A stretch of 64,000 nt of DNA from Pseudophaeobacter sp. (lineage in GTDB: Bacteria > Pseudomonadota > Alphaproteobacteria > Rhodobacterales > Rhodobacteraceae). Below, in pieces: positions 7,810-16,360 of this stretch. The stretch covers positions 1-64,000 of the forward strand of contig JALUXC010000010.1 in assembly GCA_027019165.1 (NCBI GenBank), in the 5' to 3' direction. Position 1 is the stretch's first letter, and each line of letters opens with the position of its first letter. The translations under genes and the position numbers were made by a program. The notes under the pieces are model-generated. The model was not told the origin of the DNA and did no database searches. It was given only the letters and a program-made list of their open reading frames with translations.

Positions 7810-10569
7810 ATGAGATTCAGAAACCGCTATTTTGCCCTCTGCCTGGCGGCCACTCAGATGGTTCCCACCGGGGCGCTAAGTTTCATAGCCGATGATCAGC
7901 AGTATACGTCTGTGACACTTGGTTCCTGTAGAGTTGAAATGTATGTCTCTGTTGGCACAAGCTCAGCGGCTTATGTGGCTCTATTTAACTCTGGTAGTGT
8001 GAAACTTGCGGGCGGTGCCTATTTCGACATTGGGACAATTCTTTACCACTACCAGGCGATAACCGAAGCAGACATCGCATCTTGTCTTGGGACCACCGCG
8101 GACAAGATCACCGGTCTGACCCAGGATGGCGCTGACGGCACGTTTGAAACGGACACCTACATCGGGTTCACCTTCACCCTGACCGAGGCTGCAGGGGAAG
8201 AGAATGCCGGAACCTACACCTTTAGCACCAGCGGCCATGGTGTGGCAGACAGCACTGCGCCGGTCCTGACCGCGCCGCAGGATCAGACCGCGTCCACGGA
8301 TGCGGGCAAGGCGACCGCCTCGCTGGATGTGACCTCGCTCGGCTCCGGGACGGATGATACGGACAGCTCGGTCTCTATCACCTACAAGGTGGGCACGACC
8401 ACGCTGACGGGGGCCTATGATTTCCCCGTTGGGGCGACCACGGTGACCATGGATGCCAGCGATGCGGCAGGCAATGACGCGGATCAGGTGAGCTTTACCG
8501 TCACTGTCACCGATGGCGAGGCACCGGTTCTGACCGCGCCGGACAATCAGTCGCAAACCGCCGCATCGGGGCAGAGTTCTGCATCGATCGACGTCACCGG
8601 GCTGGGGTCTGTGGCGGACAACGCCGATGGGTCTGTTGCAATTGTCTACAAGGTTGGCAGCACAACGCTGACCGGGGCCTATAATTTCCCTGTGGGCGTC
8701 ACCACAGTCACCATGGACGCCAGCGATGCGGCAGGCAATGCGGCGGATCAGGTGAGCTTTACCGTGACCGTTGGCGATGGCACCGCTCCGGTTCTGACCG
8801 CGCCCGATGATCAGAGGCTGACCACCGCAGCCGGAGAGACCACCGTCTCGCTGGATGTGACCTCGCTTGGCTCCGCGTCGGATGATACGGACAGTTCGGT
8901 CTCGATTGTCTACAAGGTGGGCGAGACCACGCTGACCGGGGCCTATGCCTTTCCGATTGGCGTGACCACCGTCTCGATGGATGCCAGCGACAGTGCGGGC
9001 AACGCGGCGGCGCAGGTGAGCTTTACCGTAACGGTCGCTGACGGGACGCCGCCTCCGGCCCCCACCATCAGTTCCGTCGTGGTCAATAGCGACCAGACGG
9101 TCACCGTGACCGGTACGGCGCAGATTGGAACCACCGTCACCGTCACCTTCCCCGATGGCAGTCAGGTGCAGGTAACTCCCGTTGGCGGAGTCGGGGCAAG
9201 CAGCTTGAAAGCTGCTCCCGCAAGCGCTGTGTTCAGCGCGGGAACCGGACCCTATTCGGCAACCTCGGCAACACCCCAGAGCAGCGGCAACATCACTGTA
9301 TCCTCGGCCAATGGTAGCGGCGCATCCTCGGCCAATGTCACGGCAACAGTTGATACGACGTCGCCCGATGTGGTGCTGAGCGGTGGCCCTGCGGGCGGTG
9401 TGGCGGCCAATGAGGTCTTCTCGATCACGGTCACCTTCTCGGAGAATGTCACAGGATTTACGGCTGCTGATGTTTCGGCCAGCAATGCCAGCGTTGTCTC
9501 GGTCAGCGGGTCAGGGGCATCCTACGAGGCCCAGCTGCGGGCAACTGGCGCCGGCACAGTTAGCGTCCAGGTTCCCGCCGGTGCGGCAGAAGACGGCGCC
9601 GGAAATCAGACGACGGCCTCCAACACGCTGGAGATCGGGGATACGACCGTGACCGATACCCAAAAGAAGGTCGCAGGCTTCCTTTACGGGCGGGCCAACC
9701 AGCTGATCGCAAACCAGCCAGGTCTGATCGGGTTCTTGTCTGGCACAGAGAGCGTCGGCTCTGCGCGAGCACACGTCACCCGTGGGACCGGCGATTTCAA
9801 CCTCGTCTCACGCGGAGGGCAGCCAGTGTGGTTCCGTCTGCAGGGTCGTTGGAGTGAGACCGACACGGGTAGCAGCCGGTACAGCTTTGGGGCAATCGGG
9901 ACACATTTCCCGCTGTCCGAGACCGTGCTGATTGGTGCCATGCTTCAGTTCGATCACCTGAGCCAGGACAGTGGTTCCAGCTCGATCAGTGGTACAGGCT
10001 GGATGGCCGGCCCCTATGTGGTTGCGCGACTGCCGGGTGAAGCGCTGTTCCTGGAAGGACGGCTGCTATACGGTGAAACCTCGAACAGCGTGTCGCCCTT
10101 TGGCACCTATGAAGACGATTTCGACACCACTCGGATGCTGGTTCAGCTGCGTCTGGCAGGGGAGCTGTTGTATGATGACACCAGCGTGATGCCCTATATT
10201 GACGTCGCCTACGCCAACGAAGAGCAGAAAGCCTACACTGACAGCCTTGGCAATGCCATTGGCGCGCAAAAGATCCACCTGCGCCAGGCGTCCTTTGGTG
10301 TGGATCTGTCTCACCCGATGCCGGTCACGGACGGTGGCGCAATGTTGCTGACAGGCGGGCTTGCGGGAGTTTGGTCTTCCACCAGTGGCACGGCGGTGGC
10401 ACAGACCGTGATACCGGCCTACTCTGGCTGGCGCGGCAAGCTGGACATTGGCTTCCGTCATACCTGGACCTATGGCGGTGTGCTTGACCTGTCCGCGATG
10501 TATGACGGTCTGGGTGTCAGCGGCTATGAAGACTACGGCCTGACACTGACTTACACGCATCGGTTCTGA
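7810..10569 (+). CDS. Secreted HYR/Ig-repeat protein with C-terminal outer-membrane beta domain
   Basis: 919 residues from the ATG at 7810, which has AGGAGG 12 bases upstream. Order: signal peptide (about 1-28); unique region with Cys pairs; three 88-residue HYR-like repeats at about 150-413, each with APVLTAP at the start and TTVTMDASDAAGN near the end; an Ig-like stretch (VVVNSDQTVTVTGTAQIG); a second Ig-like module with TFSENVTGFTAADV at about 515-606; and a beta-barrel-like domain from about 673, with alternating hydrophobic strands and a terminal Phe. This suggests an autotransporter-like surface protein, perhaps an adhesin. The ligand is unknown. Followed by a strong terminator. Confidence 0.82.
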   Translation: MRFRNRYFALCLAATQMVPTGALSFIADDQQYTSVTLGSCRVEMYVSVGTSSAAYVALFNSGSVKLAGGAYFDIGTILYHYQAITEADIASCLGTTADKITGLTQDGADGTFETDTYIGFTFTLTEAAGEENAGTYTFSTSGHGVADSTAPVLTAPQDQTASTDAGKATASLDVTSLGSGTDDTDSSVSITYKVGTTTLTGAYDFPVGATTVTMDASDAAGNDADQVSFTVTVTDGEAPVLTAPDNQSQTAASGQSSASIDVTGLGSVADNADGSVAIVYKVGSTTLTGAYNFPVGVTTVTMDASDAAGNAADQVSFTVTVGDGTAPVLTAPDDQRLTTAAGETTVSLDVTSLGSASDDTDSSVSIVYKVGETTLTGAYAFPIGVTTVSMDASDSAGNAAAQVSFTVTVADGTPPPAPTISSVVVNSDQTVTVTGTAQIGTTVTVTFPDGSQVQVTPVGGVGASSLKAAPASAVFSAGTGPYSATSATPQSSGNITVSSANGSGASSANVTATVDTTSPDVVLSGGPAGGVAANEVFSITVTFSENVTGFTAADVSASNASVVSVSGSGASYEAQLRATGAGTVSVQVPAGAAEDGAGNQTTASNTLEIGDTTVTDTQKKVAGFLYGRANQLIANQPGLIGFLSGTESVGSARAHVTRGTGDFNLVSRGGQPVWFRLQGRWSETDTGSSRYSFGAIGTHFPLSETVLIGAMLQFDHLSQDSGSSSISGTGWMAGPYVVARLPGEALFLEGRLLYGETSNSVSPFGTYEDDFDTTRMLVQLRLAGELLYDDTSVMPYIDVAYANEEQKAYTDSLGNAIGAQKIHLRQASFGVDLSHPMPVTDGGAMLLTGGLAGVWSSTSGTAVAQTVIPAYSGWRGKLDIGFRHTWTYGGVLDLSAMYDGLGVSGYEDYGLTLTYTHRF
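8257..9048 (+). repeat. Three tandem 264-bp repeats coding HYR-like modules
   Basis: The units begin at 8257, 8521 and 8785 and are exactly 264 bp (88 codons) each. They are highly similar at DNA level, for example in the shared block running from the acidic TDSSVSI/NADGSVAI segment through TLTGAY and TMDASD. This is typical of recent duplication or homogenisation by recombination, and copy number may vary between strains. Confidence 0.92.
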
Positions 10570-10591
10570 CGTTGCCGACATACCAAAACGG

Positions 10592-10620
10592 AAAGGGGCT
10601 GTTGTGCAGCCCCTTTTTTT
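10592..10620 (+). terminator. Terminator of the HYR-repeat protein gene
   Basis: The stem AAGGGGCT-AGCCCCTT with a 7-base loop (GTTGTGC), followed by a T run, starts 22 bases after the stop codon. Confidence 0.9.
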
Positions 10621-10841
10621 CGTCGCCTGGCTTGCAGCTCAACTGAGGGGCAGTCCGCCGATCCTGCGTTTGCGCCAAAGCAGCCGGACGCACAGGGTCG
10701 ACGTCTTTGACGGGTGTCCCAGGGAGAGAGCATTTCAGTTGGGCGCGACAGTCACCCAAGCTATTGCGATCCAATACAAACAAAGCACGTCAAGCGCTCG
10801 GAGATAACGGCTTTAAGAACTACGAATTGTATAGGGGGGGA

Positions 10842-10928
10842 TGGTGCCCAGGAGAGGACTCGAACCTCCACGTCCATACGGACACTAGCACCTGAAGCTA
10901 GCGCGTCTACCAATTCCGCCACCTGGGC
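10842..10928 (-). tRNA. tRNA-Leu (anticodon CAG)
   Basis: The reverse complement folds as a class II tRNA. The acceptor stem is GCCCAGG/CCTGGGC and the D arm contains GGCGGAATTGGTAGAC. The anticodon stem CTAGC/GCTAG encloses TTCAGGT, giving CAG. A long variable arm and GGTTCGAGTCC as the T arm follow, and CCA is encoded at the 3' end (10842-10844). The Leu identity agrees with the CAG anticodon and long variable arm. It faces the terminator of the upstream secreted-protein gene. Confidence 0.97.
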
Positions 10929-10945
10929 AGGTGTCGTGGAGAGGG

Positions 10946-10974
10946 CGTATAAGCGGAGTCGCAAGGGGCGTCAA
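10946..10974 (-). promoter_or_regulatory. Promoter of tRNA-Leu
   Basis: On the minus strand TTGACG (10969-10974) and TATACG (10946-10951) are separated by exactly 17 bases. This is a near-consensus housekeeping promoter that would start transcription about 10 bases before the mature 5' end. Confidence 0.75.
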
Positions 10975-11087
10975 ACCCAAAATGAAGCTGATATGACAAT
11001 TTCTAAGCTGTCGTTGACTGCAGTCGTATTCCTGCGGGATTTCAGACGGTTGATTCAGCTCACGGCGGCACGCTTGGCCAAGTTTTG

Positions 11088-11113
11088 CGTCGATTTGATC
11101 CGTCGATTTGATC
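11088..11113 (+). repeat. 13-bp tandem duplication upstream of hemN
   Basis: CGTCGATTTGATC occurs twice back to back. The second copy supplies the left half of the FNR-type box, so the first copy is a duplicated half-site. Confidence 0.9.
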
Positions 11114-11121
11114 CTGCGCAA
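11108..11121 (+). promoter_or_regulatory. FNR/FnrL-type box upstream of hemN
   Basis: TTGATCCTGCGCAA has the 14-bp TTGAT-N4-xxCAA form bound by FNR-family regulators and lies 35 bp before the hemN start. Oxygen-independent hemN genes are classic FnrL targets in Rhodobacteraceae. The centre of the box is 42 bp from the ATG, so activation from -41.5 would put the transcript start almost at the start codon. Confidence 0.68.
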
Positions 11122-11156
11122 AGTCTGCCTGGCCGGAACAGGTCAAGAAGAGCAGT

Positions 11157-12512
11157 ATGACACAGATTGATCGCCTCGCAACGCTTGGGCTGTTTGACAG
11201 CCGGGTACCCCGCTACACCTCCTATCCTACAGCTCCGGTCTTTTCTCCGGCTGTCGGCGCACAGGAGCAAGCCTCACACCTGGAGGCGCTGGATCCAGCT
11301 GTTCCCGTATCGATCTACATCCACATCCCCTTTTGTGAACGCCTGTGTTGGTTCTGCGCCTGCCGCACCCAAGGCACCCGGCGACTTGATCCCGTCGAAG
11401 CCTACATCGGAACGCTGGAAGCAGAGTTGCAATTGGTGGCGCAGCACCTGCCCAGCGGCGTGCAGATGGGGCGGCTACACTGGGGAGGCGGGACACCGAC
11501 GATTCTCCCGCCGCATCTGATCTACCGTCTTGCTTCTGCGGTGAGGTCGGTGTTTCCGCGCATGCCAGATTGGGAATTCTCGGTTGAAATCGACCCAACC
11601 CTGGTGGATCGGGACAAGATCGCGGCGCTGGCCGATGTCGGCATGAACCGCGCCAGCATCGGCATTCAGGACTTCAACCCCGAGGTTCAGGCCGCAATTG
11701 GCCGGGATCAATCCTATGAGATTACGCGCGCCTGCGTTCGTGATCTGCGCGAGGCGGGGATCATGTCCCTCAATGCCGACCTGATCTATGGGTTGCCGCA
11801 TCAGGATGCAGCGCGGCTTTCAGATACGGTTGAAAAGGTGCTGACCCTTTCGCCGGACCGGATCGCACTTTTTGGCTATGCACATGTGCCATGGGTGGCC
11901 AAACGCCAGCAGTTGATTGACGAGTTGGCCCTGCCGGGAGATGCGGAACGGTTTGAACTGGCCTGTCATGCCGCCGATCAATTCCGCGCAGCCGGGTTCG
12001 AGACCATTGGAATCGACCATTTCGCCTTGCCGGGAGATGGGCTGGCCAAGGCTGCCAAAAGCGGGCATCTGCGCCGAAATTTCCAAGGCTATACCGACGA
12101 CCGCTGTCCGACACTGATTGGTCTCGGCGCCTCATCGATTTCTCGCTATGCCGGGGGATATGTCCAGAACACAGCGGCGACACCTGCCTATGTGGAGCGG
12201 ATCGAAGCAGGGCAACTTGCCGGTTCGCGCGGTCACGAGATGAGTGAGGACGACCATCTTAGGGCCCGTGCCATCGAGATGATCATGTGCGACTTCTACC
12301 TCGACCGAAGGTCGCTGATACGCGAGTACGGCGATCTGGCGCGTAGCCTTGATATCGAGATGGCAGCCATTCAAACTCGGTTCGGCGATCTGGTGGCGCT
12401 GGATGAGCAGGGGCTTGCGGTCTTGCCTGAGGGCCGCGCCCTGACCCGGATCATTGCCAGCCAGTTTGATGCGCATAAACCCGAAGGTGTGCGCTATAGC
12501 CGGGCCTCCTGA
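11157..12512 (+). CDS. hemN: Oxygen-independent coproporphyrinogen III oxidase (radical SAM)
   Basis: 451 residues, matching the true HemN family rather than the shorter HemW. It decarboxylates coproporphyrinogen III to protoporphyrinogen IX without oxygen. The 4Fe-4S cluster motif C-x3-C-x2-C is at C60, C64 and C67 with the extra adjacent Cys typical of HemN (CxFCxC). The N-terminal VPRYTSYPTAPVF and the GGGTPT motif are present, and the C-terminal HemN domain is complete. The FNR-type box upstream suggests induction at low oxygen. A single-gene unit: the next gene faces it, with a dispersed structured repeat between them. Confidence 0.96.
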   Translation: MTQIDRLATLGLFDSRVPRYTSYPTAPVFSPAVGAQEQASHLEALDPAVPVSIYIHIPFCERLCWFCACRTQGTRRLDPVEAYIGTLEAELQLVAQHLPSGVQMGRLHWGGGTPTILPPHLIYRLASAVRSVFPRMPDWEFSVEIDPTLVDRDKIAALADVGMNRASIGIQDFNPEVQAAIGRDQSYEITRACVRDLREAGIMSLNADLIYGLPHQDAARLSDTVEKVLTLSPDRIALFGYAHVPWVAKRQQLIDELALPGDAERFELACHAADQFRAAGFETIGIDHFALPGDGLAKAAKSGHLRRNFQGYTDDRCPTLIGLGASSISRYAGGYVQNTAATPAYVERIEAGQLAGSRGHEMSEDDHLRARAIEMIMCDFYLDRRSLIREYGDLARSLDIEMAAIQTRFGDLVALDEQGLAVLPEGRALTRIIASQFDAHKPEGVRYSRAS

Positions 12513-12529
12513 TTCATCTGCAATCAAAA

Positions 12530-12602
12530 CTCTCCCGCCCGTCGGCGGGCATGAGTATGCCCTTCTCCCGTTGGGCACGGCACCGCGCGATGCGCGGTGT
12601 GG
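12530..12602 (+). repeat. Dispersed structured repeat, copy 1
   Basis: Between the convergent genes hemN and alkB. It has a CTCCCGCC box, hairpin GGGCAT/ATGCCC (12547-12562), a GTTGGGC core and terminal hairpin CACCGCGC/GCGCGGTG (12581-12599). It is one of the less typical copies because the core lacks the second CCGG. Confidence 0.75.
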
Positions 12603-12611
12603 CCCGCGCGT

Positions 12612-13781
12612 TTATCGTGGCATGGGATTTTGCGCGCGGTTGTAGGGCGTCCAATCGGTCACCTCGGGGTAATACATCTCGCGCCAGCGGCGCACGCGCG
12701 GGTTCATCACCCGGCGCCAGACCGGGGGGATCATGGCAGCTATGGTCATGACCGGATAGCCATAGGGCAGCTGTGGCGCGTCTGCCTCGGTATAGTTTTG
12801 CAGCAGGGGAAAGCGCCGGTCGGGCTTGTAATGGTGGTCCGAATGGCGCTGGAGGTTGATCAGGAGCCAGTTCGACGCCTTATGCGCCGCGTTCCAGGAA
12901 TGGCAGGGGCGCACATGTTCGTACTTCCCCTCGCCGAGGTGTTTGCGGGTCAGCCCGTAGTGTTCCACGTAGTTGACCAGCTCCAGCTGCCAGATGGCAA
13001 CGCCCGCCTGAACGAGGAACAGCACCAGCCCGCCAAAACCGCCCAGAACAATCGCCAGCAGCAGCACCGCTCCCTGCAGGGCCCAATAGCGGAAGAAGGG
13101 ATTGGAAAGATCCGTCCAGGGGAGATCCTTTTTCGCCAGCTTTTCCTTCTCGGCGCGAAAGGCGGATTGCCAGCATTCCCGCAAGACGCGGGGATAAAAG
13201 CGATGAAAGCCTTCGTTGTAGCGGGCGGTGACCGGATCGCGCGGGGTGCCGACATAGCGGTGATGCACCAACAGATGTTCTGAGCGGAAATGCGAGTAAA
13301 GCACCATCGCCAGAAGGATATCCGCCAGCCAGCGCTCCAGGCGACTGCGCTGGTGCATCAACTCGTGACTGTAGTTGATGCCCACGGTGCCGCTGATCAC
13401 CCCCATGCCGAAGAAGAGGCCGAATTTCTCCAGACCATTCAGGCTGTCATTGCCTGCCACATAGAGGATCAGCCCAAACAGGGTCAGGAACTGGAGCGGC
13501 ACCCAGGCGATGGTGAGCATGCTGTACCAGTGCAGATCCTCCTCGGGGGTCAATGGATCGGCATTGTCGAGGTTGAGGCCAAAGACCCCATCCAGCGCGG
13601 CGAAGAGATACCAGGTCACCAGCGGTGTCAGCAGCACCCACCAGCCCCCCATCAGGGCAGAGAACCACAGAAGCGGTATCAGCAGAAAAGAAAGCCAAAA
13701 GGGCAGGGCGGATTGCCAGCGTCGCAGGATGTCCGGTGTGATCCTGTGGGCGATACGGTCGGCGGTTGCAGAAGGCTTCAT
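12612..13781 (-). CDS. alkB: AlkB-type membrane di-iron monooxygenase
   Basis: 389 residues with about six membrane segments. The histidine boxes are HELMH (139-143), EHLLVHH (168-174) and QRHSDHH (311-317), plus NYVEHYGL (270-277), the full ligand set of alkane 1-monooxygenases that hydroxylate terminal carbons at the inner membrane. The second box has Val where most AlkB have Gly (EHxxGHH) and is followed by VGTPRDP. No rubredoxin, rubredoxin reductase or alkane regulator is nearby, so electrons must come from elsewhere and the substrate is uncertain. GGGAG precedes the start. It lies downstream of mutY on the same strand. Confidence 0.88.
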   Translation of the reverse strand: MKPSATADRIAHRITPDILRRWQSALPFWLSFLLIPLLWFSALMGGWWVLLTPLVTWYLFAALDGVFGLNLDNADPLTPEEDLHWYSMLTIAWVPLQFLTLFGLILYVAGNDSLNGLEKFGLFFGMGVISGTVGINYSHELMHQRSRLERWLADILLAMVLYSHFRSEHLLVHHRYVGTPRDPVTARYNEGFHRFYPRVLRECWQSAFRAEKEKLAKKDLPWTDLSNPFFRYWALQGAVLLLAIVLGGFGGLVLFLVQAGVAIWQLELVNYVEHYGLTRKHLGEGKYEHVRPCHSWNAAHKASNWLLINLQRHSDHHYKPDRRFPLLQNYTEADAPQLPYGYPVMTIAAMIPPVWRRVMNPRVRRWREMYYPEVTDWTPYNRAQNPMPR

Positions 13782-13862
13782 CTTCAGCTCTCCCGTGGGG
13801 TCATGGCGCGTCTGGAGAAAACCTATGCCGCGGGGACGTGAAACCCAAGAGGGCGAATGGCC

Positions 13863-14942
13863 TCAGTTTTCTGCGCTTTGGCCGCCGCGCCACAGGTCAA
13901 AGGCCTTGCGCATCACGGTTGGTAGATCCGAGGGGCGGAAAGCATGCCGGGAGATCACCTCTTGCGCTGGGCCAGGGGTGAAACTGCTCGGCAGCTCAGC
14001 CACCATCACCCTCAGGATCAGATGAAAATGGGTGAAGGTATGGCGCACCTCTACCCCCAGATCCTGCCAGTCTGTCTGAAATGGGGGTGTAGGCTGTGGC
14101 GAGTCGTTCCACTCCGATCCGGGCCAGCCGAGCATACCGCCCAACAGCCCCTTGTCGGGGCGCCTCTCAAGCAGCCAGTCGCCTTTCCCGCTGCGGGCCA
14201 GATAGATGATGCCATGGCGGGTGGGTTTGGGTTTCTTTGGGGTCTTCTTGGGCAGCTCTGCCGCTGTTCCAGCAACGCGCGCGGCGCAGGGATCGCGCCA
14301 GGGGCAGATGCCGCAGGCGGGGGACCTTGGCGTGCAAATGGTGGCGCCCAGATCCATCACCGCCTGCGCGTGGCAGCCGGGGCGCTCTTGCGGGGTCAGC
14401 TCGGCGGCGCGCTCCTTCAAGAGCGGTTTTGAGCCGGGGAGCGGGTCGTGAATGTCATGCAGGCGGGCCATCACCCGCTCTACGTTGCCATCCAGAACCA
14501 CTTCGGGGCGGTCAAAGGCGATCGAGGCGATGGCGGCGGCGGTATAGGGACCGATGCCGGGAAGCTTCAGCAGGCCCTCATAGGTATCGGGGAAGGCGCC
14601 ATCCAGATCATGCGCCACGACACGTGCGCATTTGAGTAGATTGCGGGCGCGGGCGTAGTAGCCAAGTCCTGCCCATTCGCCCATCACATCAGCGTCGGCA
14701 GCAGCGGCGAGATCCTTGACCGTCGGCCAGCGGCTGGTGAAACGGTGAAAGTAGTCTTTGACGGCAGCAACGGTGGTTTGTTGCAGCATGACCTCGCTCA
14801 GCCAGACGCGGTAGGGATCGGGGCGTATCCCGGCCGCGCGATCCGCAGGCCCAACCCTCCAGGGCATGGCGCGGGCATGGGCATCGTACCACTGCAACAG
14901 ATCGCGCCCCAGAGCTTTGGTCTCCTCTTTCAGGTCACGCAT
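13863..14942 (-). CDS. mutY: Adenine DNA glycosylase
   Basis: 359 residues. It removes adenine mispaired with 8-oxoguanine. The helix-hairpin-helix LPGIGPYTAAAI (about 128-139) is followed by the catalytic Asp in VVLDGNVERV (D151); the acidic Glu of SEVMLQQTTV (E50) is also present. The iron-sulphur loop C-x6-C-x2-C-x5-C is at C203, C210, C213 and C219. The NUDIX-like C-terminal domain that recognises 8-oxoG is complete. It is divergent from DUF721-dsbA, with 86 bp between the starts. Confidence 0.96.
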   Translation of the reverse strand: MRDLKEETKALGRDLLQWYDAHARAMPWRVGPADRAAGIRPDPYRVWLSEVMLQQTTVAAVKDYFHRFTSRWPTVKDLAAAADADVMGEWAGLGYYARARNLLKCARVVAHDLDGAFPDTYEGLLKLPGIGPYTAAAIASIAFDRPEVVLDGNVERVMARLHDIHDPLPGSKPLLKERAAELTPQERPGCHAQAVMDLGATICTPRSPACGICPWRDPCAARVAGTAAELPKKTPKKPKPTRHGIIYLARSGKGDWLLERRPDKGLLGGMLGWPGSEWNDSPQPTPPFQTDWQDLGVEVRHTFTHFHLILRVMVAELPSSFTPGPAQEVISRHAFRPSDLPTVMRKAFDLWRGGQSAEN

Positions 14943-15028
14943 AGTTTACCCCCTGCCTCTTCGTGTTTCGCTGGCGCTTGCAAACGGACCCTTTACAATA
15001 GGGCGCACAGTCACGCAAAACCACAACC

Positions 15029-15556
15029 ATGTCAGTCAGACGCAGCAGCACACGCGGGTTCGCAAGAACGTCCAAGCTTTTGAACGATCAGATCCGCAAG
15101 GCGGGCGAAAGCCGGGGCTTTGCGGTATCCCGTCTGCTGACCCATTGGGAAGAGATCGTCGGCGGCGATCTGGCTGCCATGGCGCGCCCGGTCAAGGTCG
15201 GCTACGGGCGCAGCTCCTTCGGGGCGACGCTGACGGTGCTGACCACCGGCTCCAATGCGCCGATGCTGGAAATGCAGAAGGAAAAGCTGCGGGAGAAGGT
15301 CAACGCCGTCTACGGCTACAACGCGATCTCCAAGGTGCTGATCACCCAGACCGCGCCAATCGGGTTTTCCGAAGGACAGGTCTCGTTCAAATATGCGCCG
15401 AAACAGACCGCCCCGGTTCAGCCTGACCCAGAGGCGGTTACTGAGGCCGCCCATGTGGCCGAAGGTGTCGGAGATGATGGCCTGCGGGCCGCGCTGGAGC
15501 GGCTTGGACGCAATGTGCTTACAAAACAGAAAACAATGCGAAAGGGGTATGAATGA
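15029..15556 (+). CDS. DUF721/DciA-like protein
   Basis: 175 residues. The N-terminal DUF721 domain shows LLTHWEEIVGGDLAAMARPVKV followed by a strand-rich LTVLTTGSNAPMLEMQKEKLREKVN. DciA, a DUF721 member, loads the replicative helicase DnaB in bacteria without DnaC, and most alphaproteobacteria lack DnaC; that role is inferred. The C-terminal third is acidic and probably disordered. The gene overlaps dsbA by 4 bp and lies beside mutY, a usual Rhodobacterales order. Confidence 0.84.
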   Translation: MSVRRSSTRGFARTSKLLNDQIRKAGESRGFAVSRLLTHWEEIVGGDLAAMARPVKVGYGRSSFGATLTVLTTGSNAPMLEMQKEKLREKVNAVYGYNAISKVLITQTAPIGFSEGQVSFKYAPKQTAPVQPDPEAVTEAAHVAEGVGDDGLRAALERLGRNVLTKQKTMRKGYE

Positions 15557-16224
15557 CCCGTCTTATGTCTGGCGTCTTTGCCGTGGTGGCCTTGGCTGCC
15601 GGGGCTTATGCCATCTCTGGTCTGAACGGCCAAAACCGGCTGCCGGAAAACCCGCTGATCGGTGCCGCCGTCGCGCAGGAGGCCGAGGTCGACACCTCGA
15701 CCATCGTCGAGATGGTGCAGGGCGCCGAGGATGCGCCGGTGACGCTGATCGAATATGCCTCCTACACCTGCCCGCACTGCGCCAACTTCCACAAGGGGCC
15801 CTACAAGCAGCTCAAGGCGGACTACATCGACACCGGCAAGGTGAAATTCATCTACCGCGAGGTCTATTTTGACCGCTATGGCCTGTGGGCCTCGGCCATT
15901 GCGCGCTGCGCAGGCCCGGAAAAATTCTTTGGCATCACAGATCTGATTTTTCAGCAGCAGTCCGAATGGGCCCGCGCTGGCGGTGCCACCGAGATCGTCG
16001 ATGCGCTGCGCAAAATCGGCCTTCTGGCTGGCCTCGAAAAGGACCAACTGGAGGCCTGCCTGCAGGACGGCACCAAGCTGCAGACCCTGGTGACCTGGTA
16101 TCAGGAAAATGCCGAAGAGCATGATGTGACTGCGACGCCGTCTTTCGTACTGAACGGTAAGAAGATCGAGAACCAGTCCTATGAATCCTTCAAGGCGCTG
16201 ATCGACGCTGAACTGGAAGGCTGA
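15553..16224 (+). CDS. DsbA-family thiol oxidoreductase
   Basis: 223 residues. It has an N-terminal signal or anchor segment (LMSGVFAVVALAAGAYAISG), then a thioredoxin fold with the active site CPHC at 73-76 and the cis-Pro loop ATPSFVLNG. Periplasmic disulfide formation or isomerisation is the likely function; it resembles the single-domain DsbA/BdbD-type proteins rather than E. coli DsbA. It is translationally coupled to the DUF721 gene (ATGA overlap) and followed by a terminator. Confidence 0.9.
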   Translation: MTRLMSGVFAVVALAAGAYAISGLNGQNRLPENPLIGAAVAQEAEVDTSTIVEMVQGAEDAPVTLIEYASYTCPHCANFHKGPYKQLKADYIDTGKVKFIYREVYFDRYGLWASAIARCAGPEKFFGITDLIFQQQSEWARAGGATEIVDALRKIGLLAGLEKDQLEACLQDGTKLQTLVTWYQENAEEHDVTATPSFVLNGKKIENQSYESFKALIDAELEG

Positions 16225-16250
16225 TCCGTTTCTCAAATGCGAGAAGACAA

Positions 16251-16276
16251 AACCCGGCCCCAGTGGCCGGGTTTTT
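16251..16276 (+). terminator. Terminator of the DUF721-dsbA unit
   Basis: The 9-bp stem AACCCGGCC/GGCCGGGTT with a 5-base loop, followed by TTT, lies 26 bases after the dsbA stop. Confidence 0.9.
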
Positions 16277-16360
16277 CCTTGGTCATGTCAGAAAATCGTG
16301 TTGGTCCGCTCTGAGCCCATTCAGCGAATGCTGCGGGAAGTATGAATGACCGCTACGGAG

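Noticed and set aside
10842-10928. tRNA-Leu as attachment site of a mobile element
   Set aside because: No integrase gene and no duplicated tRNA 3' end was found in the window.
12597-13283. 228-codon ORF antisense to alkB
   Set aside because: The alkB frame carries all conserved histidine boxes; the opposite frame has no recognisable features.
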